Shown here piece after piece: positions 55,660-63,786 of a DNA stretch of 64,000 nt (within the stretch, counting starts at the first letter, position 1; each line of letters starts with the position of its first letter). The notes beneath the pieces were generated by a model. It saw only the letters and a list, made by a program, of their open reading frames with translations, made no database searches and had not been told where the DNA came from. The translations under genes and the position numbers were made by a program. This stretch comes from Treponema bryantii (GTDB lineage Bacteria; Spirochaetota; Spirochaetia; Treponematales; Treponemataceae): contig NZ_FOFU01000008.1 of NCBI RefSeq assembly GCF_900111035.1, positions 62,001 through 126,000 of the forward strand, written 5' to 3'.

Positions 55660-56670
55660 ATGAGTATAAAATTAATTTGTGGACCTATGGCAACTATCTC
55701 TCATCCTGCTTTCAGGATTCTTGTAGAACAGTTCGGTGGTTGCGATGAATACTATAATGAGATGATAAACGCCGGCTCCCTATTAAACGCCGGTCCTTTC
55801 GAAAGATACTATATAGACCCAACTCCAGTTCCAGAAAAAATTGTGTGGCAGCTTACTGGTCATGATATTGAAAAAATGGTTCCTGCTGCCCGCCAGCTTC
55901 TGGAGCTTCCGGGCATTGGTCTTGATATCAATATGGGCTGTTCTGCACCCGATGTTTACAAAACAGGCGCTGGAATTGGCTGGATGACACGGCCAATAGA
56001 AGAAACCCGGCAGATGATGAGTGAGGTAGGGAATGAAGTTTCTTTCTATAATAATGAACATCCTGAATCACAGAAAAGATTTTCGGTAAAGCTTCGTCTT
56101 GGCGATGAAGATTTTACTGATGAAGGATTTTATTCTTTCTGTGATATGCTTGTTGAAAATGGAGCAAAGCTTTTAACTCTTCATCCGCGCACAAAAAAAG
56201 AAAAACTTTCAAGACCTCCCCGATATTCTTACTGTCAGACTCTTTGTGAAAGATATAAGGGCACAGATGTGAAAATCTATCTTAATGGAAATGTAAAAGA
56301 CGTTTCTTCTGCAGAATACGCGTTGAAATGCTGTCCTGATATCAGTGGAATAATGATTTCCCGCGCCAGTGTTCAAAAGCCCTGGATATTCCGCGAAATA
56401 AGTTCAGAAAAAAATAAAGAAATTAAGGTAGATATGGAAAAAGTATGTTATGATTATATAAAGGACATTGAACAGTATCAGCCAAAGGAGTTTTACAAAA
56501 CCCGGCTTCAAAGGTTCTTTACATACTTTTGTATGAATTTTCAGTTTGCTCATTATGCGCAGACACAATTTGTTAATGCTGCAGAAAAAGGGATTGATGA
56601 ACTGAAAGGAGCAATCAGAGAGTATTTTGAAAAATGCCCTGATGATAAAACAAAAGTAATCAGAACATAA
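55660..56670 (+). CDS. tRNA-dihydrouridine synthase
   Basis: A 336-aa FMN enzyme reducing uridine in tRNA. The N terminus ICGPMATISHPAFRILVEQFGG, INMGCSAPDVYKTGAGIGWM near 90-110 with the catalytic Cys, LTLHPRTKKEKLSRPPRY near 178 and NGNVKDVSSAEYAL near 210 match Dus. The usual GCP is GCS here. Subfamily (A, B or C) is not clear from the sequence. Starts without a ribosome site. Confidence 0.9.
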   Translation: MSIKLICGPMATISHPAFRILVEQFGGCDEYYNEMINAGSLLNAGPFERYYIDPTPVPEKIVWQLTGHDIEKMVPAARQLLELPGIGLDINMGCSAPDVYKTGAGIGWMTRPIEETRQMMSEVGNEVSFYNNEHPESQKRFSVKLRLGDEDFTDEGFYSFCDMLVENGAKLLTLHPRTKKEKLSRPPRYSYCQTLCERYKGTDVKIYLNGNVKDVSSAEYALKCCPDISGIMISRASVQKPWIFREISSEKNKEIKVDMEKVCYDYIKDIEQYQPKEFYKTRLQRFFTYFCMNFQFAHYAQTQFVNAAEKGIDELKGAIREYFEKCPDDKTKVIRT

Positions 56671-56706
56671 AGCCTTGATGCTGTTAATGATTTTTTTTGA
56701 TAGGGC

Positions 56707-56712
56707 GATAAT
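56707..56712 (+). promoter_or_regulatory. -10 box of the PilZ gene pair, leaderless type
   Basis: GATAAT ends six bases before ATG 56719. The -35 TTAATG at 17 bp is weak and no ribosome site is near. Confidence 0.4.
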
Positions 56713-56718
56713 ATATTG

Positions 56719-57867
56719 ATGAGTGATTCTATTGCTGCTGATGATGAATCGGTAAAAACAGAAAACCCAGCTTCTCAGGAAAATCAGGTTCAGGAGCAGA
56801 TTGAAGCGGCTCAAAATGAAGCTGAAGCATCTGAAGAAGCAACTCCACCTCAGGCACCGGAACCAGTTCCTGTTGCTACAGCCCCTAGATGTGAAAATCC
56901 TATTGTCGGGCGAAAAGTATTCTTTGTAAATCCTCCTTTATATGTAGAAAATTATCTTCATCTTGAATTAAAACTGCATGAGTATGAAGCTTATATAATC
57001 AGTGATTATAAATATACAAAAAATGCGTTAAGAAAATTTCCGGACGCTCTTTGTTTTATATTTATAGATGATGAAATGAGCTATGACGAATGGTTTAATT
57101 TTATTCAGTCCTTCCAGAATGATGAAAAACTAAAAACTATATTTGTAGGCCTTATGTCTGCAGTTATTCCAAAGCCTCAGAAGGAAAGATTTATGATGAA
57201 TCTTTCTCTGCCTGGTGGATTTATAATGCTGGACGAGTTTAAAGGTTCTGCCCTTATAGAAAAAATCGTTGGTATTCTTGAACTGAACGGCGCAAAAGGA
57301 CGCCGTAAATATCTTCGCCTGGATTGTGATGCTTCTATAACTATAAACGGATACTTTGCAACTAAAACTCAGCTGCTGCAGGTTACTGTACTGAATATTT
57401 CTTCTGTTGGATTTACCTGCTGTTATCCGCGAAGCTATGGTGATGCTCTTGTCAAAAATATGCTGGTTCCAAGTTTTTCAATTACTCTTGGCAGGCGTTC
57501 TATCGTTACTCCGTCTGTAGTTTTTGATATTAAGGTTGTAGATGCAACAAGATACTTTGCCATCATGCTTTTTGCTAAGCAGGTAGGTGAGGATGATAAA
57601 AAGGTCATAAAAAATTTTATTTTTGAACAGCTTGAGCAGAGATTTGAAAATCTGATTTATGCATTCCCTCCTGACACAGAAGATTATTCAAATAAAAAGC
57701 CAAAAGCAGTAGAAACAGATGATATTCCGGAAGCAGAAGAAGTTGAAACAGCAGAAGAGGTTAAGCCGGAAGATGAAGCTAAAACAGATGAGGCTGTAAA
57801 AACAGAAGAGTCTGGTACAACGGAAGAAGAAAAAGCTTCTGATACAGGAGAGAGTGAAGTTAATTAA
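56719..57867 (+). CDS. PilZ-domain c-di-GMP receptor 1
   Basis: A 382-aa soluble protein. An acidic, Pro-rich head of about 50 residues is followed by a Rossmann-like, receiver-like domain (GRKVFFVNPPLYVENYL to about 185) without a clear phosphorylation site. The PilZ domain has RxxxR in GRRKYLRLD near 194 and NISSVGF near 225, the residues that bind c-di-GMP. The tail is 60 residues of Glu/Lys/Thr-rich low-complexity sequence. TAATG overlap with the next gene. The following gene is a clear paralogue. Confidence 0.86.
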   Translation: MSDSIAADDESVKTENPASQENQVQEQIEAAQNEAEASEEATPPQAPEPVPVATAPRCENPIVGRKVFFVNPPLYVENYLHLELKLHEYEAYIISDYKYTKNALRKFPDALCFIFIDDEMSYDEWFNFIQSFQNDEKLKTIFVGLMSAVIPKPQKERFMMNLSLPGGFIMLDEFKGSALIEKIVGILELNGAKGRRKYLRLDCDASITINGYFATKTQLLQVTVLNISSVGFTCCYPRSYGDALVKNMLVPSFSITLGRRSIVTPSVVFDIKVVDATRYFAIMLFAKQVGEDDKKVIKNFIFEQLEQRFENLIYAFPPDTEDYSNKKPKAVETDDIPEAEEVETAEEVKPEDEAKTDEAVKTEESGTTEEEKASDTGESEVN

Positions 57868-58823
57868 TGGAATCGAGAGAGAATCCTTTATTCGGACGAA
57901 AAATATTTTTTGTAAATCCGTCTTTTTATATCGAAAAATATCTCATCGATTATCTTCGTAAGAATGAATATGAAGTATATCTTATAAAAGATTATAGAAA
58001 AGCAAAGAAAATTCTTTCTGTTTATCCTGATGCAATGTGTTTCATTGATATTGATGAAGCTCTCTCATATTCAGAATGGTTTAACTATATGAAGAGTTTC
58101 TCTGTGATACCCGAACTTCAGGGAATATATCTGGGAATTGTTACTCAGTCTGCCGGTTGGGAAGATAAAGATAAGTTTCTTATGAATATCAGATTGCCAG
58201 GCGGTTTTACTGTAATTACAAAACAGGAACCGCTTATTGAACACTTTGCTGCAATTCTTGATCTGAATGGTGCAAAAGGGCGCCGTAAATATCTTCGTCT
58301 TGATACAAGAAGCGAAAAAGACGTAAGCGGCTATATGACATCAGAAGGAAAAGTTTATCCGGTTAATATAAAAGACATTTCAAGTGTAGGCTTTGCGATT
58401 ATTTATAAACAGGAATTAATGCCTCTTTTTCAGAAAAATACACTTATAAGAAATATTTGCCTTTCTGCAGGACGAAAATCTATGGTTTGTTCCTGCATCG
58501 TTTTTAATACTCAGGTAAATCCGGATGGAACTGCAATGTCGGTTCTTATGCTTACAAATGAAAATCCTGAATCTACAAAAACATATATCCGTGATTATAT
58601 TTTCCAGAAATTTGATGCAAAAATGACTACTTTAATTGAAAATGTTGAAAAAGATGATACCCGTTATAATCTGACAGACGAGTATTCTCAACTTCATGCT
58701 GTTCGTGACAGAGATTATGGTGAACTGGAATCACTGGATGCGCTTGAACCGCTTGAAGAGGAAGGAAAATCAGAATCAGAAATAAAGTTTACCGGCTCAA
58801 ATATTGAAGATGATTTACTCTGA
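57867..58823 (+). CDS. PilZ-domain c-di-GMP receptor 2
   Basis: A 318-aa paralogue of the preceding protein. It opens GRKIFFVNPSFYIEKYL with the same receiver-like fold, then GRRKYLRLD near 138 and DISSVGF near 169 of the PilZ domain. It lacks the long acidic head, and the tail is short and acidic. The ATG shares its first base with the upstream stop, so the two are made together and may form a heteromer. Both retain the c-di-GMP-binding residues. Confidence 0.86.
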   Translation: MESRENPLFGRKIFFVNPSFYIEKYLIDYLRKNEYEVYLIKDYRKAKKILSVYPDAMCFIDIDEALSYSEWFNYMKSFSVIPELQGIYLGIVTQSAGWEDKDKFLMNIRLPGGFTVITKQEPLIEHFAAILDLNGAKGRRKYLRLDTRSEKDVSGYMTSEGKVYPVNIKDISSVGFAIIYKQELMPLFQKNTLIRNICLSAGRKSMVCSCIVFNTQVNPDGTAMSVLMLTNENPESTKTYIRDYIFQKFDAKMTTLIENVEKDDTRYNLTDEYSQLHAVRDRDYGELESLDALEPLEEEGKSESEIKFTGSNIEDDLL

Positions 58824-58831
58824 TTTTTAGT

Positions 58832-58860
58832 TTGCATACATTTTCTTTTTGTGGTAATCT
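58832..58860 (+). promoter_or_regulatory. Promoter of glyQS
   Basis: TTGCAT (58832-58837), 17-bp spacer, TAATCT (58855-58860). The leader is about 90 bases; no T-box motif was seen in it. Confidence 0.5.
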
Positions 58861-58956
58861 CACATTTACAACTTAAATGCCTTTGGCTGCCTTTCCCGGT
58901 ATGTCTTGGCAAAAAAAATCAAAAACGGCCCACGCCAGAGTCGTAAGGAGATATAA

Positions 58957-60444
58957 ATGGCAAAAACAGAAACTAAAGATACACACGCATGTACCCTGGA
59001 CAAAATCATCAGCTTGTGTAAAAGAAGAGGCTTTGTATATCAGGCTTCAGAAATTTACGGTGGCCAGGCAGGTGCATGGGACTACGGTCCTCTCGGTGTA
59101 GAATTCAAGAGAAATATTCAGAACGAATGGTGGCACTACATGACTCAGCTTCACGATGATGTAGTTGGTCTTGATTCTGCTATCTTCCAGCATCATACAA
59201 CTTGGAAGGCTTCTGGTCACGTTGACCACTTCTCTGACCCTATGGTTGACTGTATTGAGTGTAATGCACGCCACAGAGCAGATAAGCTTATCGAAGACTT
59301 CATCGCTGCAAACCCAGAAATCAATCCTGGAAAACCTGTTGATACAATGACACACGATGAAATGAAAGCTTTCATCGACGCTAATATCAACTGTCCTACA
59401 TGTGGTAGCAAGAACCGCAAGTACACTGCTGTACGTGAGTTCAACCTTATGTTCAAGACATATCAGGGACCAATTGCAGACGACAGCCATTTGATTTATC
59501 TCCGTCCTGAAACATGTCAGGGTATTTTCACAGACTTCAAGAACATTGTTCAGTCTAACCGCATGAAGGTACCTTTCGGTGTTGCTCAGGTTGGTAAATC
59601 TTTCCGTAATGAAATCATTTTCAAGAACTTCATTTTCCGTACCTGCGAATTCGAGCAGATGGAAATGGAATATTTCTGTAAACCAGGAACTGAAGATGAA
59701 ACTTTCGAACGCTGGAGAAAAGACCGCTGGCAGTTCTACCTCAAGTACGGTATTCCAGAAAAGCAGCTCAAGTGGCATCACCACGACAAGCTCGCTCACT
59801 ATGCAAAAGACGCATACGATATTACATACAACTTCCCGATCGGATTCGAAGAGATTGAAGGTATTCACAGCCGTACAGACTTTGATCTTTCTCAGCATCA
59901 GACATACTCAAAGAAGGATATGTCTTACATCGATCAGGAAGACGGAAACAAGAAGTACGTTCCATACGTAATCGAAACTTCTGCAGGTTTGAACAGAAAC
60001 TTCCTTATGTTCCTCTGCGAAGCATACGAAGAGCAGAATGTTGCAAAAGAGGGTGAGCCGGAAGATTACAGAACAGTTCTTCATCTTGACCCACGCCTTG
60101 CACCAATCACAGTTGCAGTTCTTCCTCTTATGAAGAAAGACGGTCTTGCAGAAAAGGCAAAGGAAATCCAGCACATGCTTAAGGAAGACTTTGTAACAGA
60201 CTTCGATACTTCTGGAACAGTAGGTAAGCGCTACCGCCGCCAGGACGAAGTTGGTACTCCTTTCTGTGTAACTGTAGACTACGATACAATTCAGGAAAAG
60301 AAAGAAGACGGTTCTGCAAACGAACTCTTCAACACTGTAACAGTACGTTACCGCGACTCTATGGAGCAGGAACGCGTTGCTCTTGATGACCTGGTATTCT
60401 ATATCCAGAAAGCTATTAAGAATTATAAGCCTGTAATCAGATAA
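58957..60444 (+). CDS. glyQS: Glycine--tRNA ligase, homodimeric type
   Basis: A 495-aa class II synthetase of the alpha2 type, as in eukaryotes, archaea and Thermus, not the alpha2-beta2 type of E. coli. Visible are RGFVYQASEIYGG near 24, a zinc-like pair CIECNARH near 92 and CPTCGSKN near 142, motif 2 FRNEIIFKNFIFRTCEFEQMEMEYF near 212 and motif 3 toward LDPRLAPI near 377. TAAGGAG precedes the ATG. High-expression codon use. A structured repeat follows the stop. Confidence 0.96.
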   Translation: MAKTETKDTHACTLDKIISLCKRRGFVYQASEIYGGQAGAWDYGPLGVEFKRNIQNEWWHYMTQLHDDVVGLDSAIFQHHTTWKASGHVDHFSDPMVDCIECNARHRADKLIEDFIAANPEINPGKPVDTMTHDEMKAFIDANINCPTCGSKNRKYTAVREFNLMFKTYQGPIADDSHLIYLRPETCQGIFTDFKNIVQSNRMKVPFGVAQVGKSFRNEIIFKNFIFRTCEFEQMEMEYFCKPGTEDETFERWRKDRWQFYLKYGIPEKQLKWHHHDKLAHYAKDAYDITYNFPIGFEEIEGIHSRTDFDLSQHQTYSKKDMSYIDQEDGNKKYVPYVIETSAGLNRNFLMFLCEAYEEQNVAKEGEPEDYRTVLHLDPRLAPITVAVLPLMKKDGLAEKAKEIQHMLKEDFVTDFDTSGTVGKRYRRQDEVGTPFCVTVDYDTIQEKKEDGSANELFNTVTVRYRDSMEQERVALDDLVFYIQKAIKNYKPVIR

Positions 60445-60451
60445 GAGAGTA

Positions 60452-60598
60452 TAGGTTATAGGTACTAGGTTATAGGTGCTAGGGAGAAGGGGGGAAGTCT
60501 CCCCCTCGCTCCAGAGCGCGCTGCGGTCTTCCGCTACCCCTATGCGGGGCACATCCCCGCAACGACCCTAGAACCTATAACCTGAAACCTGGAACCTA
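60452..60598. repeat. 147-bp inverted-repeat element after glyQS
   Basis: Imperfect 33-base arms (60452-60484 and 60566-60598) pair. The left arm is itself a 14-base direct repeat, TAGGTTATAGGTAC then TAGGTTATAGGTGC. The GC-rich middle contains GGGGG/CCCCC and GCGGGG-N5-CCCCGC hairpins. It fills the space between glyQS and the AKR-like gene and reaches to within five bases of the latter's start. Confidence 0.78.
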
Positions 60599-60603
60599 AG
60601 AAA

Positions 60604-61365
60604 ATGGAATACGTTAGACTTGGAAGAACAGATTTATTGATTTCTCGCGTAGCATTCGGTGCTATGAGACTGACCGAAGCCGGTGGTGACGAGTCGGTTG
60701 CTCTGCTTGTACGTAAGGCTTACGAGTCTGGAATAAATCTTTTTGATACTTCGCGCAAAACTCCAGAGAGTGAAAAACTTTTGGGAGATGCTTTGTATGA
60801 TATCCGCCGCAATGTATTTCTTTCTACTACTACCGCTGCAAAAACTTCAGACGAAATTAAGTCTGACCTTGAAACCAGCCTTATGACGCTTCACTGTGAT
60901 ACTGTAGATTTGTATCAGCTGGAAACAGAAAAATTTCTTCCGCTTCCAGGTGGTGCAGATAAAATCTACGATACTCTTGCAGGTTTTAAAAAGCAGAAAA
61001 TGGCTGGTCATATTGGAATTGTAACAACTAATTTTGAAACTGCTAAAAAGGCTGTTCTTTCTGATTGCTATGAAACAATCCAATTTCCTTTCAGTATGAT
61101 TAGCAGTGATGATACAATTGAATTAGTCCGACTGTGCGAAGAACATGATGTAGGCTTTATTGCCATGCAGCCTTTGTGTGGCGGTGTTATTGAAAATATT
61201 CCTCTTGCTTTCGGCTTCCTTCATCAGTACGAAAGCGTGCTTCCTATCTGGGGAGTCAAAAATCAGGATGAATTAAATCAAATCTTATACTTCAACGAGC
61301 ATCCGCCGGTAATCGACGAAAAATTCCATGAGGATGTAGAAAAAATCAGGATGTTCTTTAATTAG
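60604..61365 (+). CDS. Aldo/keto reductase-like protein, catalytic residues lost
   Basis: A 253-aa member of the aldo/keto reductase fold (MEYVRLGRTDLLISRVAFGAMRL; FGFLHQYESVLPIWGVKN at the end), shorter than the usual 300-330. In the family the active site is Asp, Tyr, Lys and His. Here Asp is kept in NLFDTSRKTPESEKLLG, but the Tyr position is Thr, the ATK Lys is Thr (VFLSTTTA) and the YQLH His is Glu (YQLETEKF). It is therefore probably not a reductase. Its ribosome site is weak and lies in the end of the repeat element. Confidence 0.85.
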   Translation: MEYVRLGRTDLLISRVAFGAMRLTEAGGDESVALLVRKAYESGINLFDTSRKTPESEKLLGDALYDIRRNVFLSTTTAAKTSDEIKSDLETSLMTLHCDTVDLYQLETEKFLPLPGGADKIYDTLAGFKKQKMAGHIGIVTTNFETAKKAVLSDCYETIQFPFSMISSDDTIELVRLCEEHDVGFIAMQPLCGGVIENIPLAFGFLHQYESVLPIWGVKNQDELNQILYFNEHPPVIDEKFHEDVEKIRMFFN

Positions 61366-61369
61366 TCAA

Positions 61370-61397
61370 ACTGTGCTTGCTGACTCTACTGTGCTTG
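61370..61397. repeat. Short direct repeat between convergent genes
   Basis: ACTGTGCTTG occurs at 61370-61379 and 61388-61397, flanked by TTAGTC and GACTAA. It may act as a weak terminator hairpin region. Confidence 0.3.
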
Positions 61398-61402
61398 TCC
61401 GA

Positions 61403-62785
61403 CTAACCGAAAATACTGATATCAACTTCTTCAGTGCCGTCTGCTGCCGGTTCTGCTGATTCAAAATCTTCTACAACTGGAGCGGTGGCAGGAGCTGGTT
61501 GTGCTTCCGGTTTTGGAGCCTGAACTGCTTTTGCTTCCTGTGCTGCTTCCGCTGCTTTCATCTCTTTATTAAATTTTTCGCGTACAAGTTTTAAGATATC
61601 TTCTTTTTCCTGCTTTGTGAGAATACGGAGAATGTTAATGTTGTTTTCTCCAATTTGAAGAGTCTTAAATGAGCCGTCCGGATCTTTTTCTGTAAGAAGT
61701 TGAACAACTGGAGTTTTAGGATTGTCAGGATTTGTATCAATTACTTCTGCAACCTTGCGGTTTGAAAGATATACAAAAGTTCCGATAGGGTAGAGCGAAA
61801 CTGTATACAAAAGTGCCTTGATTACCGAACCATCATAAGCATGTTCTTTATTCTGAAGCAATTCAAGCATAGCATCAAAAGTTGATTTTTCATCCTTATA
61901 ACTTCGAGGAGAAGAAATTGCTTCATAAGTACAGGCTACTGCAATGATTTTTGCAATTGAAGAAATTTTATCACCGGAAAGACGGCGCGGATAACCTGTT
62001 CCATTTTCTTTTTCATGATGTTCAAGAACACCAAGCTGAATGGAAAGACCAAAGTTCAAATCTTTAATGATTGTATAACCTAAAAGTGTATGCTTTGAAA
62101 TCTGGGCCTTTTCGCGTACAGAAAGTTTTCTTGAGGTCATATAAAGTTGCGGTGGTAAACGAAGCATACCAATTTCATGAAGAATACTTGTTACACCCAG
62201 TTCAATAAGCTTTGTAAGATTAAGATGAAGCTGTAATGCAACTGCGAGACATAAAACTGTTGTTCGCATGGTATGAATGATAAGGAAGTTTCTGTCTGCA
62301 GCTTCAATAGTGGCATTTACACGAAGAATATAGCGTCTGTGTTCCTTAATAAAAATACACAGATCCTGAACAGTATCTGCAAGTTCTTCCTGATCAATTT
62401 CTTTATGAGTTGCGTAATGAGTGAAAACAGATTCAATATAGTTCATGTACTCTTCGTATACTGAACGTACAAGCTCCATTCTTGCCATATCACTGTTTCC
62501 AACAGCAATATGCTTTGAATCTTCAATAGCTTTCTTTACATTTTCACCGATTTTTTCTTTTTGAGTATCATTCTCAGGTTCATCAATGCTGGTAATACCG
62601 ATATCACCGCCAAGACTGATAGAGCCATCACTGAGAACATCTTCAAAGCCCCATTGTTTTAAGGCTTTTATAAGATCATCAGTCATTTCGGCTGTTTTTG
62701 GCAGAATGAGGAATGTGCTGTCTACAAAGAGGTCACTGGTATAGGTAATACCTGCACGCAGCGCACTAATACTAATTGTTTCCAT
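61403..62785 (-). CDS. DUF3391-HD-GYP protein
   Basis: A 460-aa soluble protein. The N-terminal DUF3391 part (METISISALRAGITYTSDLFV..) is followed by an HD-GYP domain with GYP in ENGTGYPRRL near 263. The usual HD of HDIGK is HE in ILHEIGMLRLP near 203, so catalysis is doubtful. An Ala/Pro-rich hinge (AAQEAKAVQAPKPEAQPAPATAP) and an acidic end close it. The start METIS is preferred; the longer reading from 62902 has no family match. No ribosome site is clear. Confidence 0.85.
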   Translation of the reverse strand: METISISALRAGITYTSDLFVDSTFLILPKTAEMTDDLIKALKQWGFEDVLSDGSISLGGDIGITSIDEPENDTQKEKIGENVKKAIEDSKHIAVGNSDMARMELVRSVYEEYMNYIESVFTHYATHKEIDQEELADTVQDLCIFIKEHRRYILRVNATIEAADRNFLIIHTMRTTVLCLAVALQLHLNLTKLIELGVTSILHEIGMLRLPPQLYMTSRKLSVREKAQISKHTLLGYTIIKDLNFGLSIQLGVLEHHEKENGTGYPRRLSGDKISSIAKIIAVACTYEAISSPRSYKDEKSTFDAMLELLQNKEHAYDGSVIKALLYTVSLYPIGTFVYLSNRKVAEVIDTNPDNPKTPVVQLLTEKDPDGSFKTLQIGENNINILRILTKQEKEDILKLVREKFNKEMKAAEAAQEAKAVQAPKPEAQPAPATAPVVEDFESAEPAADGTEEVDISIFG

Positions 62786-62878
62786 TTTTTCGATAATTAC
62801 CCTATTTCTTTTATCGGCAGGTACTTTAGAAAAGTTTAATTGAATATGGAAAAATGGTAAATAGTCAAAAGTGCAAAA

Positions 62879-62915
62879 AAAAAGATGAAAAGTCTCACAC
62901 ACTTTTCATCTTTTT
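62879..62915. terminator. Strong hairpin between divergent genes
   Basis: AAAAAGATGAAAAGT and its complement form a perfect 15-bp stem (62879-62893, 62901-62915) with a 7-base loop and a long A/T flank. It works in either direction, yet no gene on either side ends here. The rest of the 323-base gap holds the DUF4912 promoter, an imperfect hairpin near 62968-62998 and no convincing gene. Confidence 0.65.
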
Positions 62916-63064
62916 AAAGCAAACATAGGAGTTAATTTTCAGGTGTCTGGATGTCGTTGTTCCCACCCGATATTATCACCAACATTTTTATTATCGGTAT
63001 TTGTTCATTCGACTTTAGTTTTTTTTCAAAAAAATATGTCTTAAAAAGTCTTCTGCTAAGCAGT

Positions 63065-63101
63065 TGTCAATCTTGACACTAATGCATTTTTTTAAGATTA
63101 T
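63065..63101 (+). promoter_or_regulatory. Promoter of the DUF4912-GH57 genes, leaderless type
   Basis: A consensus -35 TTGACA (63073-63078), 17-bp spacer and GATTAT (63096-63101). Seven bases then lead to ATG 63109. The -35 forms half of a palindrome TGTCAA-TC-TTGACA (63065-63078), a possible operator. Confidence 0.65.
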
Positions 63102-63108
63102 GGTGGCT

Positions 63109-63768
63109 ATGAGTGAGGAACCTATAAATCGTGCTTCGTTAGAAAAACTTTCATTTTCAGACCTTGTGAAGCTTGCAGATGAATATGGTGTTGATGTCCC
63201 TGAGGATTTGGACAGACGCTTTCTTATTGCAGAACTCCTGGAACTTGCAGAAGAATCAAACAACAAAGAAGATGAAATGATTATCGCAACAGAGACGGAT
63301 AATCAGCAGCCAATCATATTAAATGGCAATTTTAATGAAACACAGGTATCTTGTGTGCTTCGTAATCCAGCCTGGCTGTTTGTTTTCTGGAATCTTAATG
63401 ATAATGATTATTCAAGAATTATGGATAATCCGGGAACAAGTCTAAAACTTAGAATCTGTTCTTATAATGATCCTAAGGATGTAAAGCCGGAAGAAGCCTT
63501 TGAGGTTCAAACTCCTAGTCAGAGTCAGGAACAGTACGTTCTTATTCCACAGGGAAAAAAATACATAAAAGTTGAACTTATTTGTGTAAAAGGTGGAGTA
63601 GGCGAAGTAATAGCCTTTTCTCCGGTTATTTCAATTCCACAGGGCGCTTCTCTGGTTAATGATTTACAGCCAGGAAGAGAAGAGGAGTTTTCTCCAATCG
63701 TAGAGCTTTCTGGAATAAAGGAATTGATTACAGAACAATATAAAAATCACAGACATTCTTTTTCTTAA
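63109..63768 (+). CDS. DUF4912 protein
   Basis: A 219-aa protein. Residues about 10-45 resemble the SAP/Rho-N helix pair (LSFSDLVKLADEYGVDVPEDL). The following DUF4912 part has VLRNPAWLFVFWNLNDNDY near 79 and KYIKVELICVKGGV near 150. DUF4912 genes often sit beside a GH57 enzyme gene, as here 18 bases downstream. I choose ATG 63109, whose promoter spacing fits a leaderless start, over in-frame ATG codons at 63082 and 63100 that lie within the promoter. Function unknown, probably glycogen-related. Confidence 0.82.
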   Translation: MSEEPINRASLEKLSFSDLVKLADEYGVDVPEDLDRRFLIAELLELAEESNNKEDEMIIATETDNQQPIILNGNFNETQVSCVLRNPAWLFVFWNLNDNDYSRIMDNPGTSLKLRICSYNDPKDVKPEEAFEVQTPSQSQEQYVLIPQGKKYIKVELICVKGGVGEVIAFSPVISIPQGASLVNDLQPGREEEFSPIVELSGIKELITEQYKNHRHSFS

Positions 63769-63786
63769 TCGGGCAAGGGTTTATTT

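Noticed and set aside
58861-58956. T-box riboswitch before glyQS
   Set aside because: The leader is too short and lacks the specifier-loop and T-box sequence.
59047-59898. 283-codon open frame on the minus strand
   Set aside because: It is a shadow of glyQS; composition and lack of motifs show it is not a gene.
62786-62902. Longer N terminus for the DUF3391-HD-GYP protein
   Set aside because: The extra residues are hydrophobic and run into the terminator-like hairpin; the family begins at METIS.
62950-63080. Small open frame of about 42 codons on the plus strand
   Set aside because: No ribosome site at a proper distance, skewed Phe/Ser/Ile content and no known motif.
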